Assembly (NCBI GenBank): GCA_921293015.1
Contig: OV121092.1
Coordinates: 14,142,001-14,206,000, forward strand
Source of the DNA: Phorcus lineatus
Taxonomy: Eukaryota; Mollusca; Gastropoda; Trochida; Trochidae
Reading direction: 5' to 3'
Length of the DNA: 64,000 nucleotides
Shown: positions 21,566-34,300 of the stretch, piece by piece
Layout: the number at the start of each line of letters is the position of its first letter
Position numbering within the stretch: position 1 is the first letter of the stretch
Position numbers and translations under genes: made by a program
The notes under the pieces: generated by a model
Told to the model about the DNA's origin: nothing
Seen by the model: the letters and a program-made list of their open reading frames with translations, nothing else
Database searches by the model: none

Positions 21566-21623
21566 GTAAGTTGTTTCTCTTTCAATGTTGATAAGGTTCA
21601 AGGGGCGCCATGTGTTGCTTGAG

Positions 21624-21755
21624 TATATATATATATATATATAAACCTACCTATATACAAGCTAAGGATATGAAAAATGATATCTACAGCAAGTGTCGTC
21701 TGAAGTATTATATTTTCAAATATCTTTTTACTTCACGTGAGACCTTCTTCACCTA

Positions 21756-21790
<35 letters not shown>
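21624..21790 (+). repeat. Two AT microsatellites in intron 1
   Basis: (TA)n runs at about 21626-21642 and about 21760-21789, separated by ordinary intron sequence. The short open frame crossing them is not coding. Confidence 0.85.
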
Positions 21791-21793
<3 letters not shown>

Positions 21794-22489
21794 TCTGATT
21801 GCCTTATTAAAAATGTTTGAATATAATTCACACATTTTGCTGCAAGAAAATAAATATTGGAATATTGGAATTCTGCAAGAGTTATAAACGTAATAAGATT
21901 TTATGGTAACTCTGGGTTAGTTCTAGATAAAGGAGATTCCATCTATGGCCAACGTACGAAATGATGTTGATGATGATCATTATGACCAGGTAAACGATAT
22001 AATATGATAAACGGAAGGGACGATAATTTTGTTTGGTTGTTTATGTCAATCGTGTGGATGTCTACTTAAAAATGAAAGCATTTTGATCAATGGTTAAGGG
22101 TTAAATAACGGCTACAAAACCAATGGTATAACGCATCAATGAAGTACTTAACTTGAACTTAAACTTTGTCTAAGATCAGAATTTGTCTAACCTTGTAGAA
22201 AAACGATTTATCAGATTCTTTAAAGTTTTCTTCTACCACATGAGGTGGATTGCAGTTATGTAATAGACGAATGATGGTGTGATTAATTGCTTATTTTGTG
22301 TCAATATCTCAGTTTTAGATTTTGTTGAATGAAATTTAAAGAGACAGTCAAGGAGTTGTGAAGTCTCCTATGCCCAGCTGTATCAATGGTGGTATTTGAT
22401 CGAGAAGCACAGGCTATCGCTAAACAGTTAACTTAAAACTAGTCGGTTTTGTACAGTGCATAAATGAAGGTAAAAACTCGCGATCATGT

Positions 22490-22600
22490 AGTAAATAATG
22501 ACCTGGTGCCGAGCGGTTATGGCAAATAAACTCGCGAGGGCGTAGCACGAGCCGAGTTTATTGCCATAACGCGAGGCAATCAGGTCATTATTTGGCTTAC
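22490..22600. repeat. Imperfect palindrome inside the nested insertion
   Basis: The word aaataatgacctg and the block ggttatggcaaataaactcg return inverted as cgagtttattgccataacg and caggtcattattt. Just after it, cttacactcccgcggaa (22592-22608) is inverted near 23177-23193 as ttcccaaggggtgtaag. These two may be the termini of one inserted element of about 600 bp. Confidence 0.6.
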
Positions 22601-22867
22601 ACTCCCGCGGAACATTCGTAAAATAATTTTAAACTAAATTATTCATATATATTGCATTTATAAACGTTATATTTTAACACTTTGCGGCTTTATGTTTTCT
22701 GACTGAACGAGTCACATATAATATTTACAATACACGCTTGCTTCAGATTTTAAAGCTAAAAACTAGCCCATTTACATTAAAAATATACAAAACCTATTAC
22801 CTATCATTATATATATACAGGGGGAAATCAGTGTAGACATGACACAACAAAACGTACCCCAGCTGAC

Positions 22868-22945
22868 AAGAATCCTCGTTAGCTCAAGAGGTAGAGGAGT
22901 TGCATGACAATGCAGAGGTCCCGGGTTCGAGTCCCAGTTACGCCC
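22868..22945 (+). repeat. tRNA-like degenerate sequence (Val-type anticodon region)
   Basis: The D-arm-like gttagctcaagaggtagagg (A box) and the B box gggttcgagtccc are well conserved. The anticodon loop would be 6 nt and the acceptor ends do not pair. I read it as a tRNA-derived SINE head or pseudogene, not a functional tRNA. Confidence 0.5.
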
Positions 22946-23681
22946 TGAATAAATGTTAAATTTCTAGCTTGTTGAAATTCCAAAATTTTACAAGTCAGTT
23001 TGTTTGTTCACATTGAACATCTCATAACCGACAGGTGTTTAATATCTGAAATGTTGTTAGAAAAACATGTTAAACCTCAACTCATGTACACACTCATAAC
23101 CGATCATGGTAGTTATGAGATAACAACCTGCGCACATTGTGGTTATGGCATATAACCTTCAAATAAAACAAAGGAAATAACTTCCCAAGGGGTGTAAGAT
23201 CGAAAACCGGTCAATAACGTGCGTTAATAAGACAAACGGAACTATGGAAACTTCTTTAACTTTAGGTATTATAGGTTTTATAGGTTGCATAACTATTTTT
23301 CATGTCAACGCTGCTTAAGATTTTCAAATAAGCAAATTGTTATCAAATATTTGACATTTGCGAATTGAGGTGTGATATAGTTCGAATTTAAGTTCGTATC
23401 AAAGCCAAAAATATGTCTTGAAAGTCACGTGGTGGCTCTATAAATTCGAACTGAATATTGATATTTAAGTTATTTTTATTTACAAGTCGTCCAAGCTGTT
23501 GTGAGTTATCAGTGAATAAAGTTTTTATATTTCAATGTGACTAGTGCCAGTATATTATATAATCACTGGTCAGTGGCCGAAACTACTCTCAACTTTTAAA
23601 CAAGTAATAGTTCTTTGCTATTTCCAAACTAGTTTAGTTTATTATCATTGTCAAACATATTTGATAAATAGATTACTTAAT

Positions 23682-23855
23682 GGAAGTTGTCAAATACAAC
23701 GTTTACTTCACCTAGTGGCACTGAGATGGTTATTTCACCGGAAGTTGTCAAATACAACGTTTACTTCACCTAGTGGCACTGAGATGGTTATTTCACCGGA
23801 AGTTGTCAAATACAACGTTTACTTCACCTAGTGGCACTGAGATGGTTATTTCACC
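23682..23855 (+). repeat. 58-bp tandem repeat, three identical copies
   Basis: The unit begins ggaagttgtcaaatacaacg and ends atggttatttcacc. Copies are at 23682-23739, 23740-23797 and 23798-23855 with no differences that I can see, which implies a very recent triplication. An open frame runs through it only because 58 bp copies happen to avoid stops. Confidence 0.95.
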
Positions 23856-24120
23856 CGTAGTTGCTAAATATCTTCTCTACCCATGGCTCTCTTGATTTAT
23901 CGAAAATTATCTTAAGAAATAAGTCTATGTCACCATCTTAAAAAAGTGGCATGTCATTCTTACTGTCAAAGAAGAAACTAAGAAAACACAAAGAACTCAA
24001 TATCCAACGTGATTCTTGATAGTGAAAAAAATATTTTCAATAAGTTTCCATTAAATGTTTACAAGGCAATATCCATGAAATTCAATATTTGCCTTGATGA
24101 CATCGGCTCCAGTTGACTGG

Positions 24121-24438
24121 GATGAGGTGAGATGAGTTGATGTTTTAACGCCGCTTTCAAGATTATTTCACTTATATCGCGGCTTCTAGTATTAGTGCAG
24201 GGAGAAAGCCCGCAACACCATTGTGGCTATGCATTGCGGTGAAACCTGCGAGCATCGGCTGGAACTAGCAAACCATGGGTGGTACTGCGCTGAATTTCAG
24301 TGTAGCATTGCACCCAAACCTGACTGCGTGTAGAACAGTTCTCTACTGCAGACAAAGTTGCCGAGCCCCTGGCGGGATTCGAACCACGGACCTCCTGATC
24401 CGAAGACGAACGCGCTAACCACTGCGCTATCCCGCCCC
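24121..24438 (-). mobile_element. Full-length tRNA-derived SINE with 12-bp TSD
   Basis: Same family and orientation as the copy at 16773-17092, with the A box, B box and body conserved. The flanking duplication is ccagttgactgg (24109-24120 and 24439-24450). Its tail is gatgaggtgagatgag-like instead of a clean ACTC repeat. It sits in intron 1 of the C-type lectin gene, antisense to it. Confidence 0.9.
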
Positions 24439-24450
24439 CCAGTTGACTGG

Positions 24451-26673
24451 AGGATTGAGTGTTTTAAACTTGAACATGCACTTACTTTTACGAACGAAGG
24501 ATGCATGAGGAATTATTAAACACGCATCACGGGTCAAATATTGATGAATCTTGATTGTGTACTTTTACAATAAAATGTTGGTTCTGAATCTACGATTGAA
24601 GATGTCTGTAAACAAAACAGAACCCAGAAGTCTTTATTCATGGATACACATTCATGATTTCTTAGAAAAATATTTTTTTCATAAATACAGTCAATACTAA
24701 TATCATTTTACAGTAGGAAAATACTTTGAATAAAGGATACTTTCCCTATATTTTATATTTCGGAATTACATATTTGTAAACGTTAGGTTAAAGCCAAGGT
24801 AAAAAAAATTAAAAACTATCATTCGTTATTATTTTGTCGGTAATTGATTATCGTTATCTAATTAATCGGTAGTCTATATATATTTTAATCGTATAGATTG
24901 CCATGGTAGAATTGAGATTAATTTGTGTTTGATCATTTGTGATTGTATTCTTGATTAACCTCAGGCTTTTTCATAATATAAGTTGCAAATATGCATATAG
25001 AAACACGTCCCCGAGTTGCAAATTTACCAGGTTTATATACACTGTTTGGCTTCCGTCCGTCCTGAGGGCAGTTTTTCTGTATTTGTGATGAAAGTGATTC
25101 CGGCACAAATTATTATATTTATTTCTTGAAGCAATCGTCGATTCGTTTCAGAAAAACTAGGTTAAAAGTATTCATGTATGTAAATGTAAATGTAAATGAA
25201 CAAGATCCTTCAAAGATATTTTCGAATGTAGATGAATTTTAAAATAAACGTAATAGTGAGCATTTCCCCACGGCCTTGGGGAAAGTGGATATCGCTTTTA
25301 GTTTTCTGAAGTCATTAAAAGAGTCTTGATATAAGAATGCTTCCCTGGGATGTTGAAGCATATCTAACTGGCCAGACGAGTTTGGTTCGGGATCAAATAA
25401 AAGTCATTGTTCATCGTCCAAGATATATTTTACGCCGTCTGAATAGTCTAAATTCTTAGTTAATCTTCAGCCTTCCCCTTTTACTCTAGTACAGGTTTTA
25501 ATGAATTTCAGTGTTTTTTTCAATAACTGCAAATTTATACCGGAAGTTCATAAGAACCGATTGTAATTTCAACATTCACCTAATGATCCAATGAACAAAA
25601 GATATATACCAAATCAGAATTTCATCTCATGGTTTGATGTGGAATCGTTCCAGCACAAAACATAAATAATGATGAGTTTCAACAAGTTATCTTCCTCCAC
25701 TTTGTCAATTGGGATTGACAGTGGATATATTGCCAACATTCTCATAGACATATCTTCATTGCTCTGGCGATAGTATAGTCAGGTTAAATCTATGTATCGC
25801 CGAGGTTTTTGATAAAGTAAAAACACTAACGAGCAATTTATCCACATATTGTCAGTATGAAAGGTATTAAGGAATGGGCGGTAAGTAATTGCAGACCATT
25901 TTGTAGGATTTGAGATATGAAGAGTGGTCGCGAATTTGACGAATTAGGCCATATCGTTGCTGTCCGTCCTGTATACAGGGAAGGTGATATTTTAGAAAAT
26001 ATATATACTTAACGATGTTGATTAAAATTTCCTGAGGATGGGATTGAGACACGGTAGTACTTCAGATTCCGAATTAAGATTGTGAAATTAGAATTCGAAA
26101 ATTCCACGAACGATGAAGAAACCAACACTTAATCGCTTTGTCTTTAAATGCGAAAACCAAGTGTTACTCTCTACCAGAAATGACACATTTTAAAGGCATT
26201 ATCGCATGCTTTTCCGTTTCGAATTCATAGGCATTCCCCTTAGCCTTCTTTCGATCCAATGAAATACTTATCATTCTTTACAATTGACCTGTGAACAATA
26301 ATGAAATAGTTGAAACAGTCGCTATCGGCTTGGACATACAGAAAACTTTGAATCTTGAGAACATAGTAACGCAAACAAACATTCCGGAAGAGCGTTGATG
26401 CACGCAATGAGTAAATGCTCCTTGAAGTTTAGGCATACATGATAGGCAGTTGAATTATGTTATAAATACCTTGTTCATTATCTGTTAAATATTTTTGAAT
26501 TGACAGGGTTCACAAGAAATTTAAAAAATAGAGTGGATATTTCTCATATGGTTCTTGTTCAACGTATGCCACACATTATCTAAATAAACAGAAGTTTGAA
26601 AGATTAGAAATCTAAAACTAATTTTTATAAGGTAGTTCGTGATCTATATATCTATATATTTGTTATTTTGCAG
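24451..26673 (+). other. Rest of lectin intron 1, no feature recognised
   Basis: AT-rich sequence without coding similarity. It ends at the acceptor tgttattttgcag that precedes the microexon at 26674. Confidence 0.4.
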
Positions 26674-26694
26674 ATCGAGTTGACATCCCTAAAG
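26674..26694 (+). CDS. C-type lectin-like protein: 21-nt linker microexon
   Basis: The segment lies between a ttgttattttgcag acceptor (ending 26673) and a gtaggt donor (26695-26700). It is exactly 21 nt, phase 1 at both ends. Joined to the preceding exon (ending TTC G) and the following exon (starting GT TGT), it encodes the linker D-R-V-D-I-P-K between the Cys-rich module and the lectin domain without disturbing the frame. Too small to be found by ORF length; it is supported by splice sites and phase only. Confidence 0.6.
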
Positions 26695-28652
26695 GTAGGT
26701 ACATATCAGTTCATGTGTTTCAGTTATATATACTTTGTTACTGCCATTTCTTTCTTTATCGTGTTCGGTTTAACGTCAAGTTTCACTCACCTGTCACGTG
26801 TACTTGAATATATAGAATAATTGTATTGTCCCCAATTTCATTCCTCTCCTTTAGGCTATCCCATATAATACGATTTCTTCGTTAATCATTAAAACACAGA
26901 ATTTTGATAACAGTTTATTACCATTTGGTTCAATCATATAGGGATTCATAGTTTCAATAAGAGCACATGTGCACATGTGCCTAGCAACGATTGTCATAGC
27001 GCATGTTACCGTCTGTTAGGTCATGAATCCATTGTTCATGACGTCACTGTAGCCGACCGTTGTAGGAAAGTAGACCTTTTTCTTAATATTTACGTACCTT
27101 TTAAGAGGAATTTAGAATAACATCGGTATAAATGAAATAATTACATTCGGAAGCATGTTATATGACTTTTACGAACTCGTGCTAATGTTGTTTCACCCTC
27201 GCTCTCATTCCTGCAATGCAAAAAATAACACTCGTTTCGTCATGAACATATGTCACACTTCCTCGGGTAATTTAATAATCTTGATTTATCTTACGTCTGC
27301 CATGTATCATAGGGCATTATTTTTTTAGTCTGTATGATTTATTGACCAATTCGATATCTCTTTAGTTTTATTCACTATTTGATTATTTTCACTATTTCTC
27401 ATTATTTAATAATGCTAATTTACGTAGATGTAGAAACACGATAAAGCGGAATAAAGCACGAAATATTTTTTTTGTGTCAAAATGTTCGACTTTATGTGTA
27501 ATTTATCTATTTATTGTTGAAACGTTACACTGATTAAATTCCATAGATTTCTTATGTGTTATTGTTCATCTAGCACGTTTTAACGAGCATGTAAAATAAG
27601 TCTAGCCTTGCCAATTTTATAATGGTTTTTTTAGCCCTTAATGCTTTATAGTCCAATGCCCACGGAGACTGCCTTTGCCATATAAATAACATGAAAACAA
27701 AGATACTTCTATGTGACCTGAAGCATATCGCAACTCCGAAGTTGATACAGATTGTATGCCAGTGATGTCATTGGTTAGAATATTGACTGCGATCCCTTGT
27801 TGCCATGCTTACAGCTGCATACCAAAAGTTTGTTCACATACCTGCCTATCGTAGTGCAAATTTTATGTAATTTGGTATGTGTTTGATGCATCATAGCATT
27901 GCGTAAAGAAAACGGATAATTTTGAATTTTGAATAAAAAAGAGAAGATCCATTGCACCTTACCGCAACCGTATGCCATACCCAACAGTTAACCGTATTAG
28001 TTTTTGGCAGGTCACTGAAATGACGAGGGGTCACAATTTCGAAAACAGTAAGTTTTATTTTTCCATACAAAATTCTATATAAGTGATAAACAACTTAAAC
28101 AAGTCATGTTCGTTCGTTACATCAAGAAAATATGATTTTGCTGAAGTTTGTTTTTATCAGAGAGTGGAAATGGAATATTTTAATCTAAATTTAAGGAAAT
28201 AGGAATTTTGAGAATGTGACCTCTTCTGGCATTTTGATCATGCTTTAATGCGAATTTTAGCACGAGAAACTAGACCATCCAAAATTAAGTCGAAAAATTG
28301 TTATTTTACACAATTTGAAATCCTTTGTCAGTTCTGCTGAAGTTATTTCATTGACGTTCAAACCAAACCCAAATTACATGATATTTGCACTAAGATACAG
28401 TAGTACGTAAGTTTACACACTTTTAATATGCAATGGTATATATGATAGCATCTCAATGTCGAAATTGTTTACTGTCAAAGACTGTCAACAACAGCACTGG
28501 ATTGGTACTATCAACTTTAAAACTTTTTTATCATATGAATTAAAAACATCTTATGAAAGTAAGGCTCCATTGTTGACCTTTTCATTCAAGCCAAGATGAG
28601 GCTATGGAGTTTTCGGCAGGGTACGATGTTTTAAGGGGGTTGGATTGTGTGA
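26695..28652 (+). other. Lectin intron 2, upstream part
   Basis: No coding signal. A repeated E-box-like palindrome, gcacatgtgcacatgtgc, is at about 26963-26980, and a small inverted pair (gtcatgaat/ttcatgac) around 27022-27042. Otherwise unremarkable. Confidence 0.35.
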
Positions 28653-29131
28653 TTAAAGAGCCACTCTGTGACTTGTTGGAGTCATATATCCCAAACTTAA
28701 TCAATGGTGTCATTTGATCGCGAAGTATCGACTGTTACCAAAAATACACATTTTAAAGCTTGTTGGGTTTTTTTTAGTGACAATATTAAGGTAGAACGTT
28801 GCGATTATGATCGAAAACCGGACAGTGGCGCGCGTCAAATAGTCAAACGTAATTTTGGAGACTTATCTATAACAGCCAGGAGGGCAGTTAGGAGTTGATA
28901 GTGTTTGTTAGGTTTTATAACTAGTATCCATGTATATTGGACGTGATATCTACACCTCTGAGCATTTATAAGGCTGTTTTTACATTTTCATGGAAAACCA
29001 GTATTTGTCATAATGTATGTATTTTGGACATAAAAAGTTAAAATGTTTTGATTTTATATCACCACATATGATATTTAGGTTCGTATCAAAGGTAAATAAT
29101 ATGTTATGAAAATCACGGAGTGGCTCTTTAA
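28653..29131 (+). mobile_element. TTAA-flanked non-autonomous DNA transposon, family A, copy 2
   Basis: 479 bp, bounded by TTAA at 28653-28656 and 29128-29131, with inverted termini AGAGCCACTC(C/T)GTGA. It is collinear with the reverse complement of 6407-6886. It lies in intron 2 of the lectin gene, 168 bp before the lectin-domain exon. The 64-residue open frame within it is not conserved in the other copy. Confidence 0.82.
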
Positions 29132-29299
29132 GGTAACCAACAAGGCCACCTGTCATTTGAATCAGATCAGATATGCAGTAGAGGAAGGAGACGTCTGATT
29201 TGCAAGAAGATTGGTAGCAATGAAATATATATTCATATTTTATTTAACATAGACAAAACGTATGGAATATGTTACCACGTTCACCATTTGTCATTACAG

Positions 29300-29482
29300 G
29301 TTGTCTAGCAGCAATGTCACTGGACTACAGGTACGACCGAGAGGCAAAGCTTTGCTACAAAAGCCATCATGACCGGAAGACATGGGTGCTGGCCAAGTCT
29401 GAGTGTGAGAGGGAAGGGGGTGTTCTTGCAAAGCTAGACACACCTGTAAAGGTCGATGTTGCCAGACGACTTCTTGAAGAAG
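29300..29482 (+). CDS. C-type lectin-like protein: first half of the C-type lectin domain
   Basis: The exon follows a cattacag acceptor (ending 29299) and ends at gtaggg (29483). It is 183 nt, phase 1 to 1. It encodes GCLAAMSLDYRYDREAKLCY..., then TWVLAKSECEREGGVLAKLD. This is the N-terminal half of a C-type lectin fold: the LCYK strand, the W-x2-A-x3-C helix and the EGGxLAxL element. The first conserved disulfide Cys is in the CERE segment. These proteins bind sugars or other ligands in haemolymph or mucus in molluscs; that role is inferred from the family. Confidence 0.85.
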
Positions 29483-30718
29483 GTAGGGAGTAGTGTCAAC
29501 ATTTATCAGAAGCGTGCCGCAACCGTGACATCAGGACACTTAAACATGCCGTATGCATAAACTTGTTGTATAGAAAGCAAACGCGTAATGTATTAGAGGT
29601 CAGGAGAAAAGAAATACATTGTGTTGCATTTAATGGGGCCTTCCTCTCAACAACGGTCTGAAAACATTGCTCGCATCTTCTGACGCTATATAGCTCTTGC
29701 AAAACTAAGCCATTAGAATCCATTCTTCGCGTTTTAAAGAATGATAACAGCGATCAAGTTTAAACAAATGGTTAACAGGGAGTTTGCTTGCTCCTAGTTA
29801 CTGATACCAAAAGTTCCGGAGTCTTTGTGATTGTTTAATTTGGATTACGTCAGAACGTGCGATCAATGAGGCTTCTTCCAGACCGTTGTTGAGAGAAAAG
29901 CCCTTGTTATTATGAGTTCGAATCCCCCTCGAGTCAAATTTTCAAAAATAAAATTATTCCTCGGTCGATTTTATCGGACTGGGAACGGGGTAATCTTGTT
30001 GACCTATGTTATTCGTTGTAACGTCTCAATCATAAATGATCTCATTATCTATTTAGTATATCTTGATTAGGAACTTTAACGAGCCCTATCATTATTTATG
30101 ATATATGATATCAATGTAACCGAACCTATGTGATTATCTTTTTTAACCTCATTTGTCCCCTCACCAGTCACCATTGACTAACTCCGCACAATTGTGCATG
30201 AGGAATAAAGATTAATTAACTATTACTAAATGCAATTTCTCATACTAGCTGCTTTGAATTTTAAATGATTTTTCAATAGTAGTTATACATTATACTGTAC
30301 TGTATTTTTTTCATGAAATGCCACGTTGAATATATATATATATATATTTCCATTTGTGGTGGATGGGACCTAAATTGAGATTAATTGGTAGATACATTAA
30401 AAAAATACAAATGGAGTGAAATACATTTATTGACCCAATTTTGTATATCAGTGCCTCTCAATGAATTACCCTTTAAATTAGGGGTGGGGGAGTACTTGTT
30501 AAGTTATCACCCATCGGATCTATCTAAATGTAAGGGACAGTTTTCATACTTACTCATTACTTCGTACTATAATTTTGTCACCCCCTGTTGACCCAGATAG
30601 TACAAATATATGTGTAAGGAAAGACTCTGATTTCAAATGATTAAGTTACATTCATTATATTTTCATGAACATTTTCTTGACAATTAATTCTATACGATAT
30701 ATAATATCTCTTATCTAG

Positions 30719-30924
30719 TGAATAAAAGCGACATCTTCATCGGAGGGACTGATGCAGAAAAAAACGGGGAGTGGCGATGGCTCGCGGACAACTCATTAAT
30801 CCCAAACCTCTCCAGTAATGGGTCAAAGCATTGCCTGGTAATTGAGAAAGTCCCTCTGAAATTGGACTACGTACGTTGTGAACCGGAAACCAAAAGCTTT
30901 GTCTGTGAGATGATAAGCAATTAA
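30719..30924 (+). CDS. C-type lectin-like protein: second half of the lectin domain, terminal exon
   Basis: After the ttatctag acceptor the exon encodes FIGGTDAEKNGEWRWLADN..., then a short loop, HCLVIEKVPLKLDYVRCEPE and FVCEMISN, ending in TAA (30922-30924). The IGGTD and W-x-W core and the paired C...C...C cysteines are diagnostic of the C-terminal half of the domain. The canonical Ca2+-binding triplet (EPN or QPD) and the WND motif are not present: the region after the W-x-W is short and lacks them. Calcium-dependent sugar binding by the classic mechanism is therefore doubtful, and it may be a C-type lectin-like domain with another ligand. AATAAA signals follow at 31110-31115 and 31297-31302. 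Confidence 0.85.
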
Positions 30925-31302
30925 CGTACGAAACTATAGCATCCTAGGTTGTAGGTTGATTTATGTCTCATTATCTGAATTTTGTTACGTTTTTTTAGAA
31001 CAGTTGAAACCATAATGTTGGACTGTTTATTGCCAAGAGGGCGCAAAATGAAATATTTTGTGTTTGTAATTAAAGGAACGTTTTCGCCTATGGGAGCTGA
31101 TCAAGTATCAATAAATATATGCATGTTCATTGAAATATTCCAGGACATAATTCTCGCTAGAAGTCGGACCAACACCCAATATATCATATTGGGACCACAT
31201 TTTTAAACAACTATTGACATATTTACATATCTTATTTTAAAAGTTCTTTAACCAATGACTTTAACTTGAGGCATAGACCATAAAATTCATGCAGTAAATA
31301 AA

Positions 31303-34300
31303 ATTTATTAGTTATCGATTCTCTGGATTTTCTGAATCAAACCACACAGGTTTGTCAAAGCATCAGGGTAAACATACCAAATGACTTTGTGTACAATTAT
31401 TGAGGAATCTTAATCTCAATCTCAAGTTAAACTTTATCTCTATTTTATTAAAAAAAATCCATTGAACAGGAAATCGCAAATACAAATCTTCATTGGTTTT
31501 AAATTAAATATTGACAAGATTATCGCGATTTTAACAACTTTAATTTATCATTGGCGAACCGAATGTACGTAAAGGTAATGGAGTATTTGATTATGTTTGG
31601 CGATGTAAATGAAAATATGTCATTAAAATTTATGAAATGTCTTTTTTATATTCATACCTTGAACGCAGAAAGATAAAACATTGATACAAATTTATCAAAT
31701 ATTAATACGTGATTCGCATCAATGCTGAAAAAAAAAATCAAATGTATTAGTTTTGTGTAAAATTATCATTTCCATATAGATCGTTTACAATAAGGTTTTT
31801 CTTTAATCATTCTTTTGTCGAATTAAAATCTCAAGCTGTGTTTAAGATATACTAGGTTTCAGACACAGGCAGTAATAACCACTTAAATATAGTTCGCGAA
31901 TAAAATCTTCAAAGTATTCTTAAAGTCCTTGTTGCTTCATGTATGACTAAAAACCAAATTATCTGTATATTCTTTATCATTAAAAGGTAATAACTCTTAC
32001 CTTTGAGATGTTATGTACTGGAATCAAATGTGTCACAAACACTGAACAATTCTTATAGGAAATATCTTAATTGATCTATTCTTTCAATTGATCAATTGAG
32101 TGTTCATCCGTCTGTAAACAGATTACCAAGATTCTAGAAATACACGATTGTCTGGGTCAACCAAACGATCTGGACTCTTATATTCTGCAGGAAATTGTTG
32201 CAATTATCTTTTTGATAGTCGTAATACTTTTGGATGGATGGAGATCGTGTCAATAGAAAAGGATATTACATTAAGATATTGTTTACTTCGATCTTAACCC
32301 ATAATTGATAAAAACTGTCTATCATTAATACGATATTTACATTATACTTATTGTAGTTGTTACTCAATAATAGAAAATGGATACTGAAAAATTGATCTAA
32401 TCATTTGCCCAATAGGGCATGAATACAGTCTTGTATGTCCTGAGCCAGAAGTATTCGTCGCTTTACGCAGTGTCAATAAATGTTCATGTTAAATGATTAT
32501 TTTCACTAGGCAATTTCTGATTTGACCTTTATGAGATTTTCTAGGTTAAATTCATATCAATTCAAACTTTTATTGAAAGGTTTGAACGTATATCTGGTAA
32601 GTCCGAAAAAAAGTATCTTCATATGTACACAATTACAATGTTGCTCAAAGAATGGCACGTTAATTGTTTAGAAAACTATATGTTGCTGGTCATGGATATG
32701 ATATAATCGTTGTCAATCCTAAGACAACAAATTGAACCTGGAATTATAACGTTTTAGCAAAGATGATTCCTCTTAAAGGAAAAAATACTGTGTTTAGTTT
32801 AGAAATTTTATGTGTTTAAAACTAAATTAAAATAGATAATCTCTGGATATATCGTGGCGTGAAGTGAAATAAGTGATGAATACGTTTGGTACAGGTCGGG
32901 TGAATTGTTGTTGGATTGCCATTAACCGCTATACTGAAACTGCCTGTTCGCTATATCCCCTAATAACATGCTTAACAATTTCCTGAGTCTTGAAATAATG
33001 ATACAGTTGAGGTTTTCTCCGCACGAATTGTCGTTCAAGTCCTGTTAACTAGGCCGCGTTTGTAAATAACAGACCATAGATTTGACACGCACAATCAAGG
33101 GAAGTTTTAGAAAGTTACCAGACCATTTCACTGTTATACCAGATCGGTCGTTAACCCAGATGATTGCACTTTAAACTCAAGATGGGATTCAATTCAATTA
33201 AGACTTATATTGTTTATGTCATATATATTCAAAAATAGTTTTTAAAAAAATAATCGAATCACATTTTTCTTTCAGTGACTCGCCACTTTTGTAAATGACA
33301 GACGTCAAGTTGACGAACGAGTTTGTCTGTTCTTAATAGTTGTGTTTGAATTATGCAGAATATTTGGAATTTATAAGTGTACTCGTTGAGCTGCTTATTA
33401 TGTTACGATACAGAGGTTTCTTTCTATACCAACCCTATATTTTTTTCTTGTTGATAGTTTTAACTAATAAGGCAATGAGGGTTTAAAACAATTGTTCACA
33501 GAGGTAAATTGAACTCAAATCAGTCCTCATGGTATTTTGGCACGTTTGAAAGAAATTTATTTATTTATTTTTATAAAACATGCTCTTTGACACTTTAATT
33601 TCCTTTGAATAATATCCATAATGCTCTGATAATTTCATAGTTCCAAAATAGAACAAGTAATAAAATTTGCGAATATGATCTTTTCACGTCATTAAATTCT
33701 AATATTTGATCAAATCACAGGACAGAATTTAAATACTAGAACAAGAAACTTTATTTGGAACTCTTTAACATATGAGAATATAAAATGAAATTTTGATGGC
33801 GCAATTCCCTCCAATTATTCCGATAAGGAGGAAGAGGACATAAATAGAAATCTTAGTATATATTGTAAACGAAAACACAAAAAATATTTCATTTTAAGTG
33901 TAAATAAGCCATAGAAAGTGAAATAAGTAAAAGGCTAGAAGAAAGACTTGGAATTTAAGTAAAAAAGAAGAAGAACATAAGCCCAAACCATTCATAAGTT
34001 TTTTTATTTGAACTTAAGTAATGTTTTAGACTTATTTCCTTTTAAGAATACCACCCCAGAATAATAACAATATAAAGATTAAAGTTGTGATTTATGATCA
34101 TAACACCATTTCCATTAAATCAGTTCAGGTCAAGTCTGTCACTTGTTTCGCAAACGAATATTATTGTATTGGTTTTAAATTAAATATTGACAAGAATAAT
34201 GCTCATATATGACTAGTGGCAGGTGGTCTTGTCTTGATATATCACCCTAGATAACTCTAAAAACAGAAGCCTGCTAAAATATCTATTTTCTCTTCATTGG

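Larger units (their letters stand above)
22336..23444 (+). mobile_element. Diverged family A TTAA element carrying a nested insertion
   Basis: The left end (TTAAAGAGacagtcaaggag, then tcaatggtggtatttgatcg) and the right end (gatcgaaaaccggtcaata, then ttcgtatcaaag and gtggctct) match family A at 28653-29131. Between them, after cgcgatcatg at about 22488, about 700 bp of unrelated sequence interrupts the match, resuming at atcgaaaacc (about 23193). The inserted piece includes an imperfect palindrome and a tRNA-like sequence. The outer copy is clearly older than the other family A copies. Confidence 0.6.

Noticed and set aside
22868-22945. Functional tRNA gene
   Set aside because: Good A and B boxes, but a 6-nt anticodon loop and an unpaired acceptor stem.
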